Shown here: positions 51,882-61,374 of the stretch, piece by piece
How positions within the stretch are numbered: the stretch's first letter is position 1
Layout: the number at the start of each line of letters is the position of its first letter
Assembly: GCA_963821815.1 (NCBI GenBank)
Contig: CAWGFG010000002.1
Coordinates: 124,001-188,000, forward strand
Origin: JASGTU01 sp963821815
GTDB taxonomy: Bacteria > Chloroflexota > Anaerolineae > Caldilineales > Caldilineaceae
Length of the DNA stretch: 64,000 nucleotides
Direction: 5' to 3'
Made by a program: the position numbers and the translations under genes
Notes under the pieces: generated by a model
The model's database searches: none
The model's input: only the letters and a program-made list of their open reading frames with translations
Told to the model about the DNA's origin: nothing

Positions 51882-54170
51882 TTAGCTGTGTGGTTTCAGA
51901 TAAAGCACACCAAGCGGCGGCAGATCCAGTGGGGCGGAATAAGAACAGTTTTGCCAAGGGATCGCTTCCGCACAGACCTCGCCTCGGCTGCCGGCATTGC
52001 TGCCGCCGTACTGTTCTGAATCGCTGTTGAGTAGCACGGAATAACATCCGTCGACGGGCAGACCGACTCGGTAACCATTGCGCGGCACGGGTGTGAAGTT
52101 GCAGACGACGACGATCTGGTTCGTGATATCCTCGGCTTTACGCACAAAGCTAATGATGGACTGGTCGGAATCGCTGAGGTCTATCCACTGGAAGCCTTCC
52201 CAACTGCTGTCGACTTCGTGAAGCGCAGGTTCATGCAAGTAGAGCTGATTCAGCTCTCGGACGAACAAATGCAGTTCCTGATGCTCCTGATATTCGAGCA
52301 GATGCCAGTCCAAACTTTTGTTCTCGCTCCATTCCGTCCACTGACCAAATTCGCTGCCCATGAAGAGCAGCTTCTTGCCAGGATGGCTTGCCATGTAGGC
52401 GTAGAGCGTCCGCAGGTTGGCAAACTTACGCCACATATCGCCGGGCATCTTGTCTAGCATCGAGCGCTTGAGATGGACAACCTCATCATGGCTGAAGGGC
52501 AGGATGAAATTTTCGGTGAAAGCGTAGATCAGGCTGAACGTAATCTGATTTTGATGATAGCGCCGATGAATCGGATCCTTCTCCATGTAGCTGAGCATGT
52601 CGTGCATCCAGCCCATGTTCCACTTGTAGTCAAATCCCAAGCCGCCCATGTAGGTCGGGTGCGTCACCATGGGCCAGGATGTGCTTTCCTCGGCGATTGT
52701 AATGGCGCCGCTGACTTCGCTGTGGGTTACTTCGTTGAAACGGCGGATAAAGTCGATCGCTTCCAAATTCTCTCGACCGCCATACTTGTTTGGCAGCCAA
52801 TCCTCGTTTTCTCGACTATAGTCTAAATAGAGCATGGAGGCGACCGCATCCACGCGCAGACCATCCAGGTGATATTTCTTTAGCCAGAATATAGCGCTGC
52901 TGAGCAGGAAGTTTCGCACCTCGTTTCGACCGTAGTTGAAGATCTTCGTACCCCAGTCCAAATGCTCGCCCAGGCGCGGATCCGAATGTTCGTAAAGGTA
53001 TGTGCCGTCGAAATAGGCTAGGCCATGCGCATCCCGCGGGAAGTGGGCGGGCACCCAGTCGAGGATGATGCCGACGTTGTTCTGGTGACAATAGTCCACA
53101 AAGTACATGAAATCGTCGGGCGTACCATAGCGGCTTGTAGGTGCGAAATAGCCCGTGGTCTGATATCCCCACGAACCATCGAACGGATACTCGTTTATGG
53201 GCAGCAGTTCAATATGCGTATAGCCCATCTCCTTGACGTAGTCGACAATCTGATGGGCAAGATCGCGGTAGCTGAGGAAACCGTCTCCTTCCGACTCTGG
53301 AAGCCTGCGCCAACTGCCCAAGTGCATCTCATAGATGTTCAGCGGCTGGTCCAGTCGCTGGTGTTCCGCACGGCTATCCATCCATTCTTGGTCCTGCCAT
53401 TCGTAGCCATCAATGTCCCAGACGCGTGAATCAGTGCTCGGACGAAGCTCAGCGTAGAACGCGTACGGGTCGGACTTGTCTACTTCATAGCCGAGATAGC
53501 GCGATTTCACCGCGTACTTGTAATGCGTACCTTGCGGCAAGTTGGGAATGAAAATCTCCCAGATGCCGGGATTCTCGTGAAAGTGCATGGCATGTGTACG
53601 ATTGTCCCAGGCGTTGAACTCGCCGGTGACGCTGACTCGTTCAGCATTTGGCGCCCACACGGCGAAACTGACGCCTTGGACACCGTCTATGGTACGAATA
53701 TGGGCGCCTAGCTTGTCATAACTGTAGAGAAGATTGCCTTCGCCAAAAAGGTATAGATCGTACTGAGTCAGTTGCGGTGGAAAGCGGTAGGGGTCTTCCA
53801 GATCGTGTTCGTTCCCAGCCGGATCGACTGTGATCAATCGATAGGCAAAGAGTTCTGCTCGGTCGGGCAGCTCAATCTCGAAGAAGCCCTCATCGTTTAT
53901 TCGCCTCATAGCGAACCGCTCATCTGCAGCAGTGTCCAGCACAAACACGAATTCATCCAAAGGGCGAAATGCGCGAATGACGACGGACACGCCACGCTGA
54001 TTGTTTTCCAGCAGGTGCGGACCAAGGATTGCAAACGGGTTGCCGTGATAACCGCCACTGATGGCGTCTATATCGTTCTGATCTGCCGTTGCCTGAACTG
54101 ACACAGACTCGGGTATCTCAGATGTCATTCGGTCGTTTTGAGGATCTGCTGGCTTGAGTGTCATGGACAT
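51882..54170 (-). CDS. glgB: 1,4-alpha-glucan branching enzyme
   Basis: A 762-residue GH13 enzyme that makes alpha-1,6 branches in glycogen. After an N-terminal module with GNPFAILGPH, a CBM48 domain (SFAVWAPNAERVSVTGEFNAW) precedes the catalytic barrel. The catalytic Asp is in HLDGLRVDAVASMLYLDY (about residue 440), the Glu is in ITIAEESTSWPMV and the third Asp in LPFSHDEVVH. The C-terminal beta domain is complete. In-frame ATGs occur at positions 1, 3 and 15; AAGGG before the first is weak. It follows the GNAT genes by about 100 bases. Confidence 0.97.
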   Translation of the reverse strand: MSMTLKPADPQNDRMTSEIPESVSVQATADQNDIDAISGGYHGNPFAILGPHLLENNQRGVSVVIRAFRPLDEFVFVLDTAADERFAMRRINDEGFFEIELPDRAELFAYRLITVDPAGNEHDLEDPYRFPPQLTQYDLYLFGEGNLLYSYDKLGAHIRTIDGVQGVSFAVWAPNAERVSVTGEFNAWDNRTHAMHFHENPGIWEIFIPNLPQGTHYKYAVKSRYLGYEVDKSDPYAFYAELRPSTDSRVWDIDGYEWQDQEWMDSRAEHQRLDQPLNIYEMHLGSWRRLPESEGDGFLSYRDLAHQIVDYVKEMGYTHIELLPINEYPFDGSWGYQTTGYFAPTSRYGTPDDFMYFVDYCHQNNVGIILDWVPAHFPRDAHGLAYFDGTYLYEHSDPRLGEHLDWGTKIFNYGRNEVRNFLLSSAIFWLKKYHLDGLRVDAVASMLYLDYSRENEDWLPNKYGGRENLEAIDFIRRFNEVTHSEVSGAITIAEESTSWPMVTHPTYMGGLGFDYKWNMGWMHDMLSYMEKDPIHRRYHQNQITFSLIYAFTENFILPFSHDEVVHLKRSMLDKMPGDMWRKFANLRTLYAYMASHPGKKLLFMGSEFGQWTEWSENKSLDWHLLEYQEHQELHLFVRELNQLYLHEPALHEVDSSWEGFQWIDLSDSDQSIISFVRKAEDITNQIVVVCNFTPVPRNGYRVGLPVDGCYSVLLNSDSEQYGGSNAGSRGEVCAEAIPWQNCSYSAPLDLPPLGVLYLKPHS

Positions 54171-54277
54171 ACCCTTCTGTGTGGTATCCGATGCTCTGCC
54201 TACGGCCGGTTGACGCAGTCGGTTGACATAGTTCGTGCCGATCAGTGCAGCCCACCGGGTTGCCTTCCGCGCATGGT

Positions 54278-54685
54278 TCAGGTCTTTACTAGATTAACCC
54301 AGGCCGCATCAATTGTGAAGCCGCGCGATTTGTATAGCGCCACCGCGACATCATGGCGCACCAAGTGCGACTGCACTTCCGCATAGTCAAAGGGTCCGCC
54401 AAACTGCGTCTCTCGTGACATATCTGCCAGCGCCGTATCCAGCAGAAGCCCGCCCAGGCCCTTGCCCCGGAGCGCCGGTGTCAGCCAAAATGCGTAAATG
54501 CCAGCCCGACAAGATGCGGGCATAGGATACCAGCAGAGATGGCCGCGCAGTTGATTGTCGCTGTCGACCAGTACAATCCCGCTGTACGGATTGTCGTCGC
54601 CTCCGTACCAACTCTCGTATTCACGGCGGTCATGTGGCTCTCGAAAAGGAATCGGCGTTGTGTGATCAATACGTTCCAACCTCAT
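54278..54685 (-). CDS. GNAT family N-acetyltransferase (second of a pair)
   Basis: A 135-residue acetyltransferase. The acetyl-CoA loop is LTPALRGKGLGGLLLD, and the C-terminal VALYKSRGF motif closes the fold. I took the ATG at 54685; a GTG at 54694 is in frame. Either start overlaps the end of the preceding GNAT gene, so translation is coupled. The substrate is unknown; the pair with the gene at 54666 is notable. Confidence 0.78.
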   Translation of the reverse strand: MRLERIDHTTPIPFREPHDRREYESWYGGDDNPYSGIVLVDSDNQLRGHLCWYPMPASCRAGIYAFWLTPALRGKGLGGLLLDTALADMSRETQFGGPFDYAEVQSHLVRHDVAVALYKSRGFTIDAAWVNLVKT

Positions 54686-55292
54686 ACCGCGCACAAGCTG
54701 ATGTCGCGTTGATTATTGGCATCGATCGACCGCTGTGAATATCCGCAGTCATGGATATGTCGCCCGGTTCCACAATCTGATAGCCGCGCTTGGTCAGGAA
54801 GTGTAGCAAATCCTTGTCGTTCGTGTCGATAGCCATACGCTGCGTGCTGCCGTAGAAGGGTTGACGCGGGCCCTCCACACCGCCGTAACAGGGCACAGAT
54901 TGTCCTGCGAAATGAATGGGGCAGTAGTAGAGCCAGTCTTCGGCAGCCTGCAACAGCCGACTGCCCAACCCCTGTTGCCGCGCCTCGGCAGCCACGTGCA
55001 ACGCCGCGATTGTCCGGTATCGGCCCCACCGGTTATAGGTCATCGTCCTTGGCGGAGGACGAAACGCATGCACAAAGCCCACCAGATCGCGCGTGTCATT
55101 TGGTCCGTCTCGCCACGCCAAAATAAGTCCGGCTGGATCGTACGCAGGGCAGTTCAATACCCGCTCACGAAAAGTGTGTTCGGTAATCGGCGTGTAACCG
55201 CGTCGATCCGCGAAGGCTTCGTTCCAGTAGGCTACGAACTCGCTGAGATCTTCTGACTGTATTTTCTGTAGTGAGAGCTGTTGGACTGCCAT
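54666..55292 (-). CDS. GNAT family N-acetyltransferase (first of a pair)
   Basis: A 208-residue acetyltransferase. The acetyl-CoA loop is LHVAAEARQQGLGSRLLQ (about 95-112). Family assignment is less typical in its second half, which has a FYGSTQRMAIDTNDKDLL segment in place of the usual motif and a FLTKRGYQIV end. It begins ten bases after the thiF-like stop and overlaps the next GNAT gene by about 20 bases. The context implies a role with the E1-like enzyme or the glycosyltransferase, but the substrate cannot be read. Confidence 0.78.
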   Translation of the reverse strand: MAVQQLSLQKIQSEDLSEFVAYWNEAFADRRGYTPITEHTFRERVLNCPAYDPAGLILAWRDGPNDTRDLVGFVHAFRPPPRTMTYNRWGRYRTIAALHVAAEARQQGLGSRLLQAAEDWLYYCPIHFAGQSVPCYGGVEGPRQPFYGSTQRMAIDTNDKDLLHFLTKRGYQIVEPGDISMTADIHSGRSMPIINATSACARYEVGTY

Positions 55293-55302
55293 CTTGTCGG
55301 CA

Positions 55303-56358
55303 TCACCCGCCTATGTACTTGGCGTACAGCCCCTTGGCCAAGCTCTCATCATCTGTCCCCTTGATGATCGCTCGGCTGTCTGGGAAGATGGTGAACTCGT
55401 ACTTGTCGATTTTGGCGCGTACTAGGTGGTCATTGCGCATGATGCGCTCGGCGACAGGTGTAAGCTGTTGCTCTAGCATGACCAGGTTCAGACTCGGTCC
55501 GCCAGCAATGTTGACCTGTACCGCATTTCTACCACAGAGGCTGGCGGTGGTCGTGCCCAGCTTGGCGTCGAGAAATTCATAATGGTGCTGCTGGCAGGCA
55601 GGGCAGTCCGGCATACGACCGGGGCTGCTGAACTGTTCGTATTCGTGCACCCACAGGTCAGCGTGAATAAGACCCGTATTGATATCGCCGCGACCGATGA
55701 TCAGCTTCATTGCATCGGCGGCAGCTATGGATGTCATGAAGGTAACGATGGGGCCGATAATGCCGGCCGTATCGCAGGTGGGCGAAGCTCCAGCCGGTGG
55801 CATCTCGCCGAGCAAGCAGCGCAAACAGCCCGTGACTTCCCTCTCACCTGGCAGTTTCTCCGGCGCTCCGTCGGGTATGAAAGTCGACGTCATTCCATAC
55901 GACGCAACTACGCCAGTATAAATCCATGGGATGGACAGCTTCAGGCAGGCATCGTTCAGTAGGAACCGAGTCGTGAAATTATCCGTGCCATCCAGCACCA
56001 CGGTCGCATCCGTGATCAAATCGATGACGTTGCCCGGATTTACATCGGTGACAACAGGCTCGACGGAGATGTCGCTGTTGATGCGGCGGAGCTTCGATGC
56101 GGCGGCTTCGGCCTTGGGCAAATTGGCGGCGATGTCATCTTCGTCATATAGAATCTGACGCTGCAGATTGTTCAGCTCTACGAAATCACGGTCGATGACG
56201 CGCACGCGTCCCACGCCGGCACGCACAAGCAGGTTTGCCAGCGAAGAACCGGTTGCGCCGCAGCCGACGATAACGGCTGTAGCCCCCAAGAGTTTTTTCT
56301 GCCCGTCGATACCGACAGGCGCAAATACTGTCTGACGATGGTATCTGCTTAAGTCCAT
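55303..56358 (-). CDS. ThiF/MoeB-family adenylyltransferase (E1-like)
   Basis: A 351-residue E1-like enzyme that adenylates the C-terminus of a small sulphur-carrier protein (ThiS or MoaD) so it can be thiolated. The ATP loop is GCGATG (32-37), the Arg/Asn region is ELNNLQRQILY, the likely catalytic Cys is in PTCDTAGIIGP, and two pairs (CLRC, CPAC) bind zinc. A C-terminal extension starts near LCGRNAVQV, as in ThiF of Firmicutes and Deinococcus. No thiS, moaD or thiamine/molybdopterin gene is nearby. It follows the glycosyltransferase by 27 bases and precedes a GNAT gene by ten. Confidence 0.88.
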   Translation of the reverse strand: MDLSRYHRQTVFAPVGIDGQKKLLGATAVIVGCGATGSSLANLLVRAGVGRVRVIDRDFVELNNLQRQILYDEDDIAANLPKAEAAASKLRRINSDISVEPVVTDVNPGNVIDLITDATVVLDGTDNFTTRFLLNDACLKLSIPWIYTGVVASYGMTSTFIPDGAPEKLPGEREVTGCLRCLLGEMPPAGASPTCDTAGIIGPIVTFMTSIAAADAMKLIIGRGDINTGLIHADLWVHEYEQFSSPGRMPDCPACQQHHYEFLDAKLGTTTASLCGRNAVQVNIAGGPSLNLVMLEQQLTPVAERIMRNDHLVRAKIDKYEFTIFPDSRAIIKGTDDESLAKGLYAKYIGG

Positions 56359-56385
56359 AGGTATACTCCGTCTGCCACAACCGAA

Positions 56386-58185
56386 TCAATATCGAGTCGC
56401 AGCTCGTTCCAAGCCAGGCAGGAACATATCACGCACGACGATTTCCCAACTCATGTTGCTTGCGATCCGCTGCCCGCTGGAAAGCAACGCTGCCGCCTGA
56501 GAGCCATCTTTGGGCAGGCGGTCGAACAGCAATTCGGCAGCAGAGGCGCTATTCGTCGCTTCGATCCAATCGCGGGTACTGCGGTTGATGTTGAGCGCAT
56601 CCCAGGGACTTTCCAGCCAGTGACCTTCTGGAAGCGTTGTGTAATCAGACACCACTAAATTTGGCACCGGCTCCAGCGGTTGATCGAGTGCGTGCGACGC
56701 TCGCGCAATGAACCCGTTGCATCCGCACACGTTGCTAACACAAGTGAGCGCTCCAAAGGCGAGCGGTTCGACTTGGGCAATGCCAAACGGTTCATAGATG
56801 CTCTGACCAAACTCCACGTCACCGCCGCGACGAATGTCCATAAACTCCATGTCCGAAGGCATTCGGCTTCCGCACCGCTCGCGGTCCCAGCCGAACTGGT
56901 TAACGAATACGACCTGGACGTTGCTGGCTCGTCGATTGAACGGCTCTACGGCATCAAAGAAGTAGGTGGCTTCCTCGCCGATGAGGTCTCCGTTATCGCC
57001 TCTGTGACCCACCGGCCACCCGTATTGCTCTTCCCATGCACGTATCCATTCCGGCCGACGACCAGCCGGCACGCTCGTGCTCAAAACGAAGAGCACGGCT
57101 CGATGGCCTATCTGTTGCATGCGCCAGTTGAGATGCTCGAGTACGCGCATATCGCGCCAGAGGGCCTTGGAGAGAACCAGCCGCGTCACATGGGTAAAGA
57201 CATGGTCCGGCACATAGTCCAGCAAATTCTGACAGTACCGTTGCAGCCGGCTTTTAGATTCTAGTTTCTGCTCCAAGGTCTCGTCTGCGGTCATTATTCC
57301 ATTGTAAACAAGATCGATGTTGGCATGTCGCAGCGGACCGCCTATAAATCGCAGTTCGTCCACGACCAAGTCGCCTACTGCAAAGATGTTGTCACAGGTA
57401 TGTATCTGCTTAAGAAGTGCGTGCTTATACAAATGGTCCTGATTGCCGAAGACTGTCTCCAGATCCAGCCCCCACTCTTGTGCCTTATACAGCGCATTGT
57501 AGAAGCGTGTGTCATGTCCGTCGTGGTCTTCAATCAGACGGCGTGCGGTCGCCGTCTCGTGTGCGTAGAAAACTGTCCGCCACTGCTCTGGTTCGGCCAT
57601 CTGCGCTGCGAACACGAGCGGCATGCCCATCCACTCGTGGGCAATGATGAACTTTTCGTTCGGCTCGAGCCCGACATCCGCGCCGATGGCCTTGAGTGTG
57701 GCGAAGATGGGATTGGCGATGATGAAGTAAAGATTGAATTCCGGGTCATAGCTGTAGCGATCCGCGTCGAATCCCGTGCGTTGCCAGGTATAGTATTTGA
57801 AGAGATTCACCTCATCCCAATTTGGGTTGACAACATCGATGAGGATGATCTCGTGCTCTCGCCAACCAAACCGTCGTACACCGTACAGTATCGCAATAGA
57901 AAAGGTCTCTTCCACGCTTGATAGCGCGCTTCTGGTATCTTCCGAAATGCCGTCCACGATACCGTGGAGACTGCTGTAGCGGATGGTGACGCCGTTACGC
58001 GGGTCGAGCAGGCGCTCCATATGCGTGGAATCCAAGGAGTGCATGGGGCCAGCCAGGATGGTGCGTTCGACGTTGTTGACATACTCGTTGGCAGTGAGCA
58101 AGCCGTCCAACACCGCACCGATGCCGCCTAGCTTTATGCCTGCCTCATGTGTTGCATGTACGACTAGCTGAATAGCCTTGGGCAT
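56386..58185 (-). CDS. Glycogen-synthase-like glycosyltransferase (GT-B fold)
   Basis: A 599-residue GT-B glycosyltransferase. Near the N-terminus GIKLGGIGAVLDGLL resembles the KxGGL loop of glycogen/starch synthases (GT5). The middle has AHEWMGMPLVFAAQ, and the C-terminal lobe has GQSIYEPFGIAQVEPLAFGAL, the retaining EX7E motif. About 100 residues longer than bacterial GlgA and with little other likeness, it may be a distinct alpha-glucosyltransferase. The donor (ADP- or UDP-glucose) is unknown. AAAGG precedes the ATG. It opens the run to ThiF, two GNATs, glgB and nagA. Confidence 0.78.
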   Translation of the reverse strand: MPKAIQLVVHATHEAGIKLGGIGAVLDGLLTANEYVNNVERTILAGPMHSLDSTHMERLLDPRNGVTIRYSSLHGIVDGISEDTRSALSSVEETFSIAILYGVRRFGWREHEIILIDVVNPNWDEVNLFKYYTWQRTGFDADRYSYDPEFNLYFIIANPIFATLKAIGADVGLEPNEKFIIAHEWMGMPLVFAAQMAEPEQWRTVFYAHETATARRLIEDHDGHDTRFYNALYKAQEWGLDLETVFGNQDHLYKHALLKQIHTCDNIFAVGDLVVDELRFIGGPLRHANIDLVYNGIMTADETLEQKLESKSRLQRYCQNLLDYVPDHVFTHVTRLVLSKALWRDMRVLEHLNWRMQQIGHRAVLFVLSTSVPAGRRPEWIRAWEEQYGWPVGHRGDNGDLIGEEATYFFDAVEPFNRRASNVQVVFVNQFGWDRERCGSRMPSDMEFMDIRRGGDVEFGQSIYEPFGIAQVEPLAFGALTCVSNVCGCNGFIARASHALDQPLEPVPNLVVSDYTTLPEGHWLESPWDALNINRSTRDWIEATNSASAAELLFDRLPKDGSQAAALLSSGQRIASNMSWEIVVRDMFLPGLERAATRY

Positions 58186-58225
58186 ACCTTTGTTTTACTC
58201 CCTGCGATGCGACGATGCAAACAAA

Positions 58226-61162
58226 CTAGGGCGTAACGACAAACAGTCCACCCTCTTCAGCGCCGATCATTAATCTGTCGCCATTGGCAACATACAGACT
58301 CGAAATCGACTGAATCGATGGCATGGTCCCTGCGGGTACGAGCATCCACTCGACACCGTCAAAGTAGTACAGCCCTTCGCCAGCCACAGAAACCCATAGT
58401 TGGTCCTCGCCTCCGACAGCGATGGCGCGCACAGGCGCAGCCGGGATATCGGGCACTTCGATAATTCGGTTGTCCCGGAAGCGAGCGAGTCCGCTGTCGG
58501 TGCCAATAAGGATACTGCCGTCAGCGTTTTCGGCGAGCACGGTGATGACGTCGCTGGGCAGATTGATGTTCCCGGTGTTGTAGACCTGCAGCTGATTGTC
58601 TTGGAAGCGCAAAAGTCCTCTATCGGTGCCGATCCACATTAGATCGCCCACGCCGAGCAAGGTCGAGATGTTGTTGCTGGGCAGACCGCTCTCGGTCGAT
58701 AGGTTAAAGAAATCGTTGCCCGTCCATATGCTCAGTCCGGCTGTGGTTCCGATCCAGGTGCGATTCTCGTTGTCCACATCCAGGGCGCGCACATCGTTAC
58801 CGGCAAGCCCGTTGTCCGTGGTGTAGCTTGTCCATGAAGGGTCATCGAAGTAGTTGACGCCACCAGCTGTACCGAACCAAACTGTATCCTCTCCAACAGG
58901 ACGAACAACACGCACATCCTGGCTCAGCAGTTCCGAGTCTTGCTCTGTGAAGAAGCGCACTGGCACGCCGTCTGCAATGCCAACTTGACTCGCACCTGAA
59001 CTGGTTGCGATCCAGACTGTTCCGTCGTCGATACTGTCGATGTCGCGTATGCGGTTCCCGGCGATGGCTTCCTCGGAAAGGTATCGCGGCGTCCAGTTCA
59101 CGCCATCATACACGCTGATACCTGCTCCAGCTGTCGTGTAGTACACTTGACCAGCCTCATCCACCATGATGCTGGTCAGCGGCGCTGTAGCCATACCCTC
59201 GTCAGCACTGGTGAAGAACTCCAGGCACGAGTTCGCTTCGGGCGAGAAATGACAGACTTGAGTCTGGTCTGATCCGATCCAGACGGTACCGTCGGAAGCG
59301 ATGTCAATGCCCGTGATCGTGCCCACGGGGTAGCTGCCGTTCACTGACTCGGCGTTGTAGGTTTGCCAGTCGGCGCCGTCCGTACGGTAGAGATCGCCTG
59401 CAGTGGAGAGCCAGGCTGCTGAGCCGTCATCCGCCAGTGCCGAAATGATATTCTCGTTGAGCGGACTGTTGGTGCTGTCGAAGATAACCAGCGCACCGTC
59501 CGTGTAGCGGATCAGGCCGCGCTGCGTCCCGATCCAGATGGCGCCCGTGTCGGTCATTGTCAGATTACGGATGACGATGTCTGGTAGTCCTTCGTTGGAA
59601 CCGATGCTGGTCCATGCGTCTGCGTTGGCATCGTAGATATCGAAGCCGCCACGCGTATAGCCGACGACCAGTCGCCCAGTGTCACCATCGCACGCCAGTG
59701 CCGCTACGTCGTCATGGCTCATGGGGCTATTGCTGCTGTTGAGCGTGCTCCAGCGCCCTTCGTCCGTATCGAATATCTGGATGCCGTTGCGCGAGGCAAA
59801 TAGTACGCCATAACCCGGTAGCGGACAGTTTGCCACATCCACTATTCGGTTGGCAGACAACCCATCCGAGGTCGTAAACTTAACTGCATTGCCAGAGCCC
59901 TGGTTCCAGGCTACAGCGCCACCGCCTGTCGCCAACCACACATTTTCGTTGACGAGTGTTGCGGCGTTGGCAAAGTTGCCATTTGTGAAAACCTGCCAGA
60001 CGCTGTTCTCATCGAACGGTGAGTTCGGCAGCGGAGTCGCAACGGGCACTGCAGTTGGCGCCAACTCCTGTGTTGCCTGGACAGCTGGTTCTGTCGCTGG
60101 TTCAGTTGCGCTTACGGCGGGTTCGGTTGCCGGCGCGCTTGCTTGTTCTTCAACGGCAGTTGGCGCGGTTAGGTCTAGTTCAATAGCGGGCTGTGTCGCA
60201 GATGCAGCTAGCGATTCACCAGTGTCCTGGACGACAAATTCGACTGTGTCGAGCATTGCATCGAAGTCCGAACGGGCAAAGGTCTCCCAGACGTCGGCTG
60301 GCGCCAGACCTACGCTCAAAAAGACGCGCCCATCCTGCGGCTGTACAACGGCAATTCGTCCTGCAAGATTGGCTCCTCCCGACGCTTCAACCAGATCAAC
60401 AGCCTGTCCGGGTACGCCGCCGATAGAAATTGCTTCCGGTTCGCTCGAGCGCAATAGCTGTCGCGATGACATGGACTCGATAACAGTCGTGAACACGTCA
60501 TCCAGAATGTTCCCCGTGTCAACCGCAAGACCCTTTTCGTTCACAGAACGCAGCAGGAGGATCGTGCCGGCGGATACGCTTCGGTCGCTGGCTGACAGCG
60601 TTACAGAATCGTCCGCCACATCAAATGAATAGTCGCTTGCCGGTCGGAAGGAGAAACCACCGTCGGGTACCTGCCTCGGCTCGCCTAGGCGCACGGCAAC
60701 ATACTGATTCGTGGCGGTGGCAGGGGCTGTCGACGGTGTGGCGGTCGGTTGCAATGTCAGCGGTGTGGATGTGGCAGGCGCTGCGGTAGGTTCCAGCGCT
60801 TTCGGTGGTTTGGTTGCTGGTTCGGCAGGCGCTTCTTGCGTGGCTGTCGAGGTTAGTCCCGCTATGTCGGTCGCTAGCATGTCCGCAGCCATCGTACCGG
60901 CGTCAGTTGGTTTCGCTTCGTCCTGTGCAGTTTCCTCTTGAGTTGCGGTGGTAGCGGGCGCCAACGCAACAGTACCAGACGACTTTGGATTGTCAATAAT
61001 GACGAGCAGTATCACCGAGAATAGCAACACCAGCAGTATTGATGAGACGATCAGCGATACTTTGTGGAATCCACCAGGCGGCTTGCTGACATCGCTGCGC
61101 CCTCGCTGATCGTTCTTCGGCGGTTCGGGTTGCTTTTTAATTGGTACAAGATCATTAGCCAT
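58226..61162 (-). CDS. Membrane-anchored beta-propeller protein (regulator-propeller repeats)
   Basis: A 978-residue protein. One membrane segment (about 35-57) follows a basic cytoplasmic head, so the bulk is outside. Thr/Pro/Ala-rich linkers (about 65-150 and 330-385) flank an unrecognised domain of about 160 residues. From about 390 onward come ten or more 40-residue units of the two-component-regulator propeller type, each with a [VTIM]WIGT.xGL core (e.g. IWIGTQRGL, TWIGTTAGL, MWIGTDRGL), probably two seven-bladed propellers. Unlike hybrid sensors with such repeats, no kinase domain is attached. Function is unknown; ligand or surface sensing is an inference. Confidence 0.8.
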   Translation of the reverse strand: MANDLVPIKKQPEPPKNDQRGRSDVSKPPGGFHKVSLIVSSILLVLLFSVILLVIIDNPKSSGTVALAPATTATQEETAQDEAKPTDAGTMAADMLATDIAGLTSTATQEAPAEPATKPPKALEPTAAPATSTPLTLQPTATPSTAPATATNQYVAVRLGEPRQVPDGGFSFRPASDYSFDVADDSVTLSASDRSVSAGTILLLRSVNEKGLAVDTGNILDDVFTTVIESMSSRQLLRSSEPEAISIGGVPGQAVDLVEASGGANLAGRIAVVQPQDGRVFLSVGLAPADVWETFARSDFDAMLDTVEFVVQDTGESLAASATQPAIELDLTAPTAVEEQASAPATEPAVSATEPATEPAVQATQELAPTAVPVATPLPNSPFDENSVWQVFTNGNFANAATLVNENVWLATGGGAVAWNQGSGNAVKFTTSDGLSANRIVDVANCPLPGYGVLFASRNGIQIFDTDEGRWSTLNSSNSPMSHDDVAALACDGDTGRLVVGYTRGGFDIYDANADAWTSIGSNEGLPDIVIRNLTMTDTGAIWIGTQRGLIRYTDGALVIFDSTNSPLNENIISALADDGSAAWLSTAGDLYRTDGADWQTYNAESVNGSYPVGTITGIDIASDGTVWIGSDQTQVCHFSPEANSCLEFFTSADEGMATAPLTSIMVDEAGQVYYTTAGAGISVYDGVNWTPRYLSEEAIAGNRIRDIDSIDDGTVWIATSSGASQVGIADGVPVRFFTEQDSELLSQDVRVVRPVGEDTVWFGTAGGVNYFDDPSWTSYTTDNGLAGNDVRALDVDNENRTWIGTTAGLSIWTGNDFFNLSTESGLPSNNISTLLGVGDLMWIGTDRGLLRFQDNQLQVYNTGNINLPSDVITVLAENADGSILIGTDSGLARFRDNRIIEVPDIPAAPVRAIAVGGEDQLWVSVAGEGLYYFDGVEWMLVPAGTMPSIQSISSLYVANGDRLMIGAEEGGLFVVTP

Positions 61163-61185
61163 CGACGAGACCGGTGGTTCGATTG

Positions 61186-61213
61186 AGTATAGACATGCAG
61201 TCGGATTGTATCA
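61186..61213 (-). promoter_or_regulatory. Possible promoters of the propeller gene
   Basis: Two -10-like elements are seen on the minus strand: extended TGATACAAT (61205-61213) and TATACT (61186-61191). Neither has a good -35. They lie between the upstream gene's terminator and the ATG at 61162. Confidence 0.4.
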
Positions 61214-61280
61214 TCACCGACAGTGGGTAGCAAAGCATTTGGTACTTTAGGCAAGCCATACTCGTTCAAATTTAGTTTGA

Positions 61281-61323
61281 AAATAAAACGCACTCCGGAG
61301 ACCGTTGAGTCTCTCGGAGTGCG
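61281..61323 (-). terminator. Intrinsic terminator of the Ycf48-like propeller gene
   Basis: Arms 61289-61297 and 61315-61323 pair perfectly (9 bp), extended by four further pairs with one bulge. On the minus strand TTTTATTT follows. It lies 52 bases after the stop at 61375. Confidence 0.88.
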
Positions 61324-61374
61324 TTCGGTTCTATATTATCCGAAACCGTTTAGTTAATCCGGCTTGTCTGCGTT

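Noticed and set aside
60050..60180. Short repeats encoding Thr-Glu-Pro-Ala units in the propeller gene
   Set aside because: These are low-complexity linker codons, common in such anchored proteins, not a separate repeat element.
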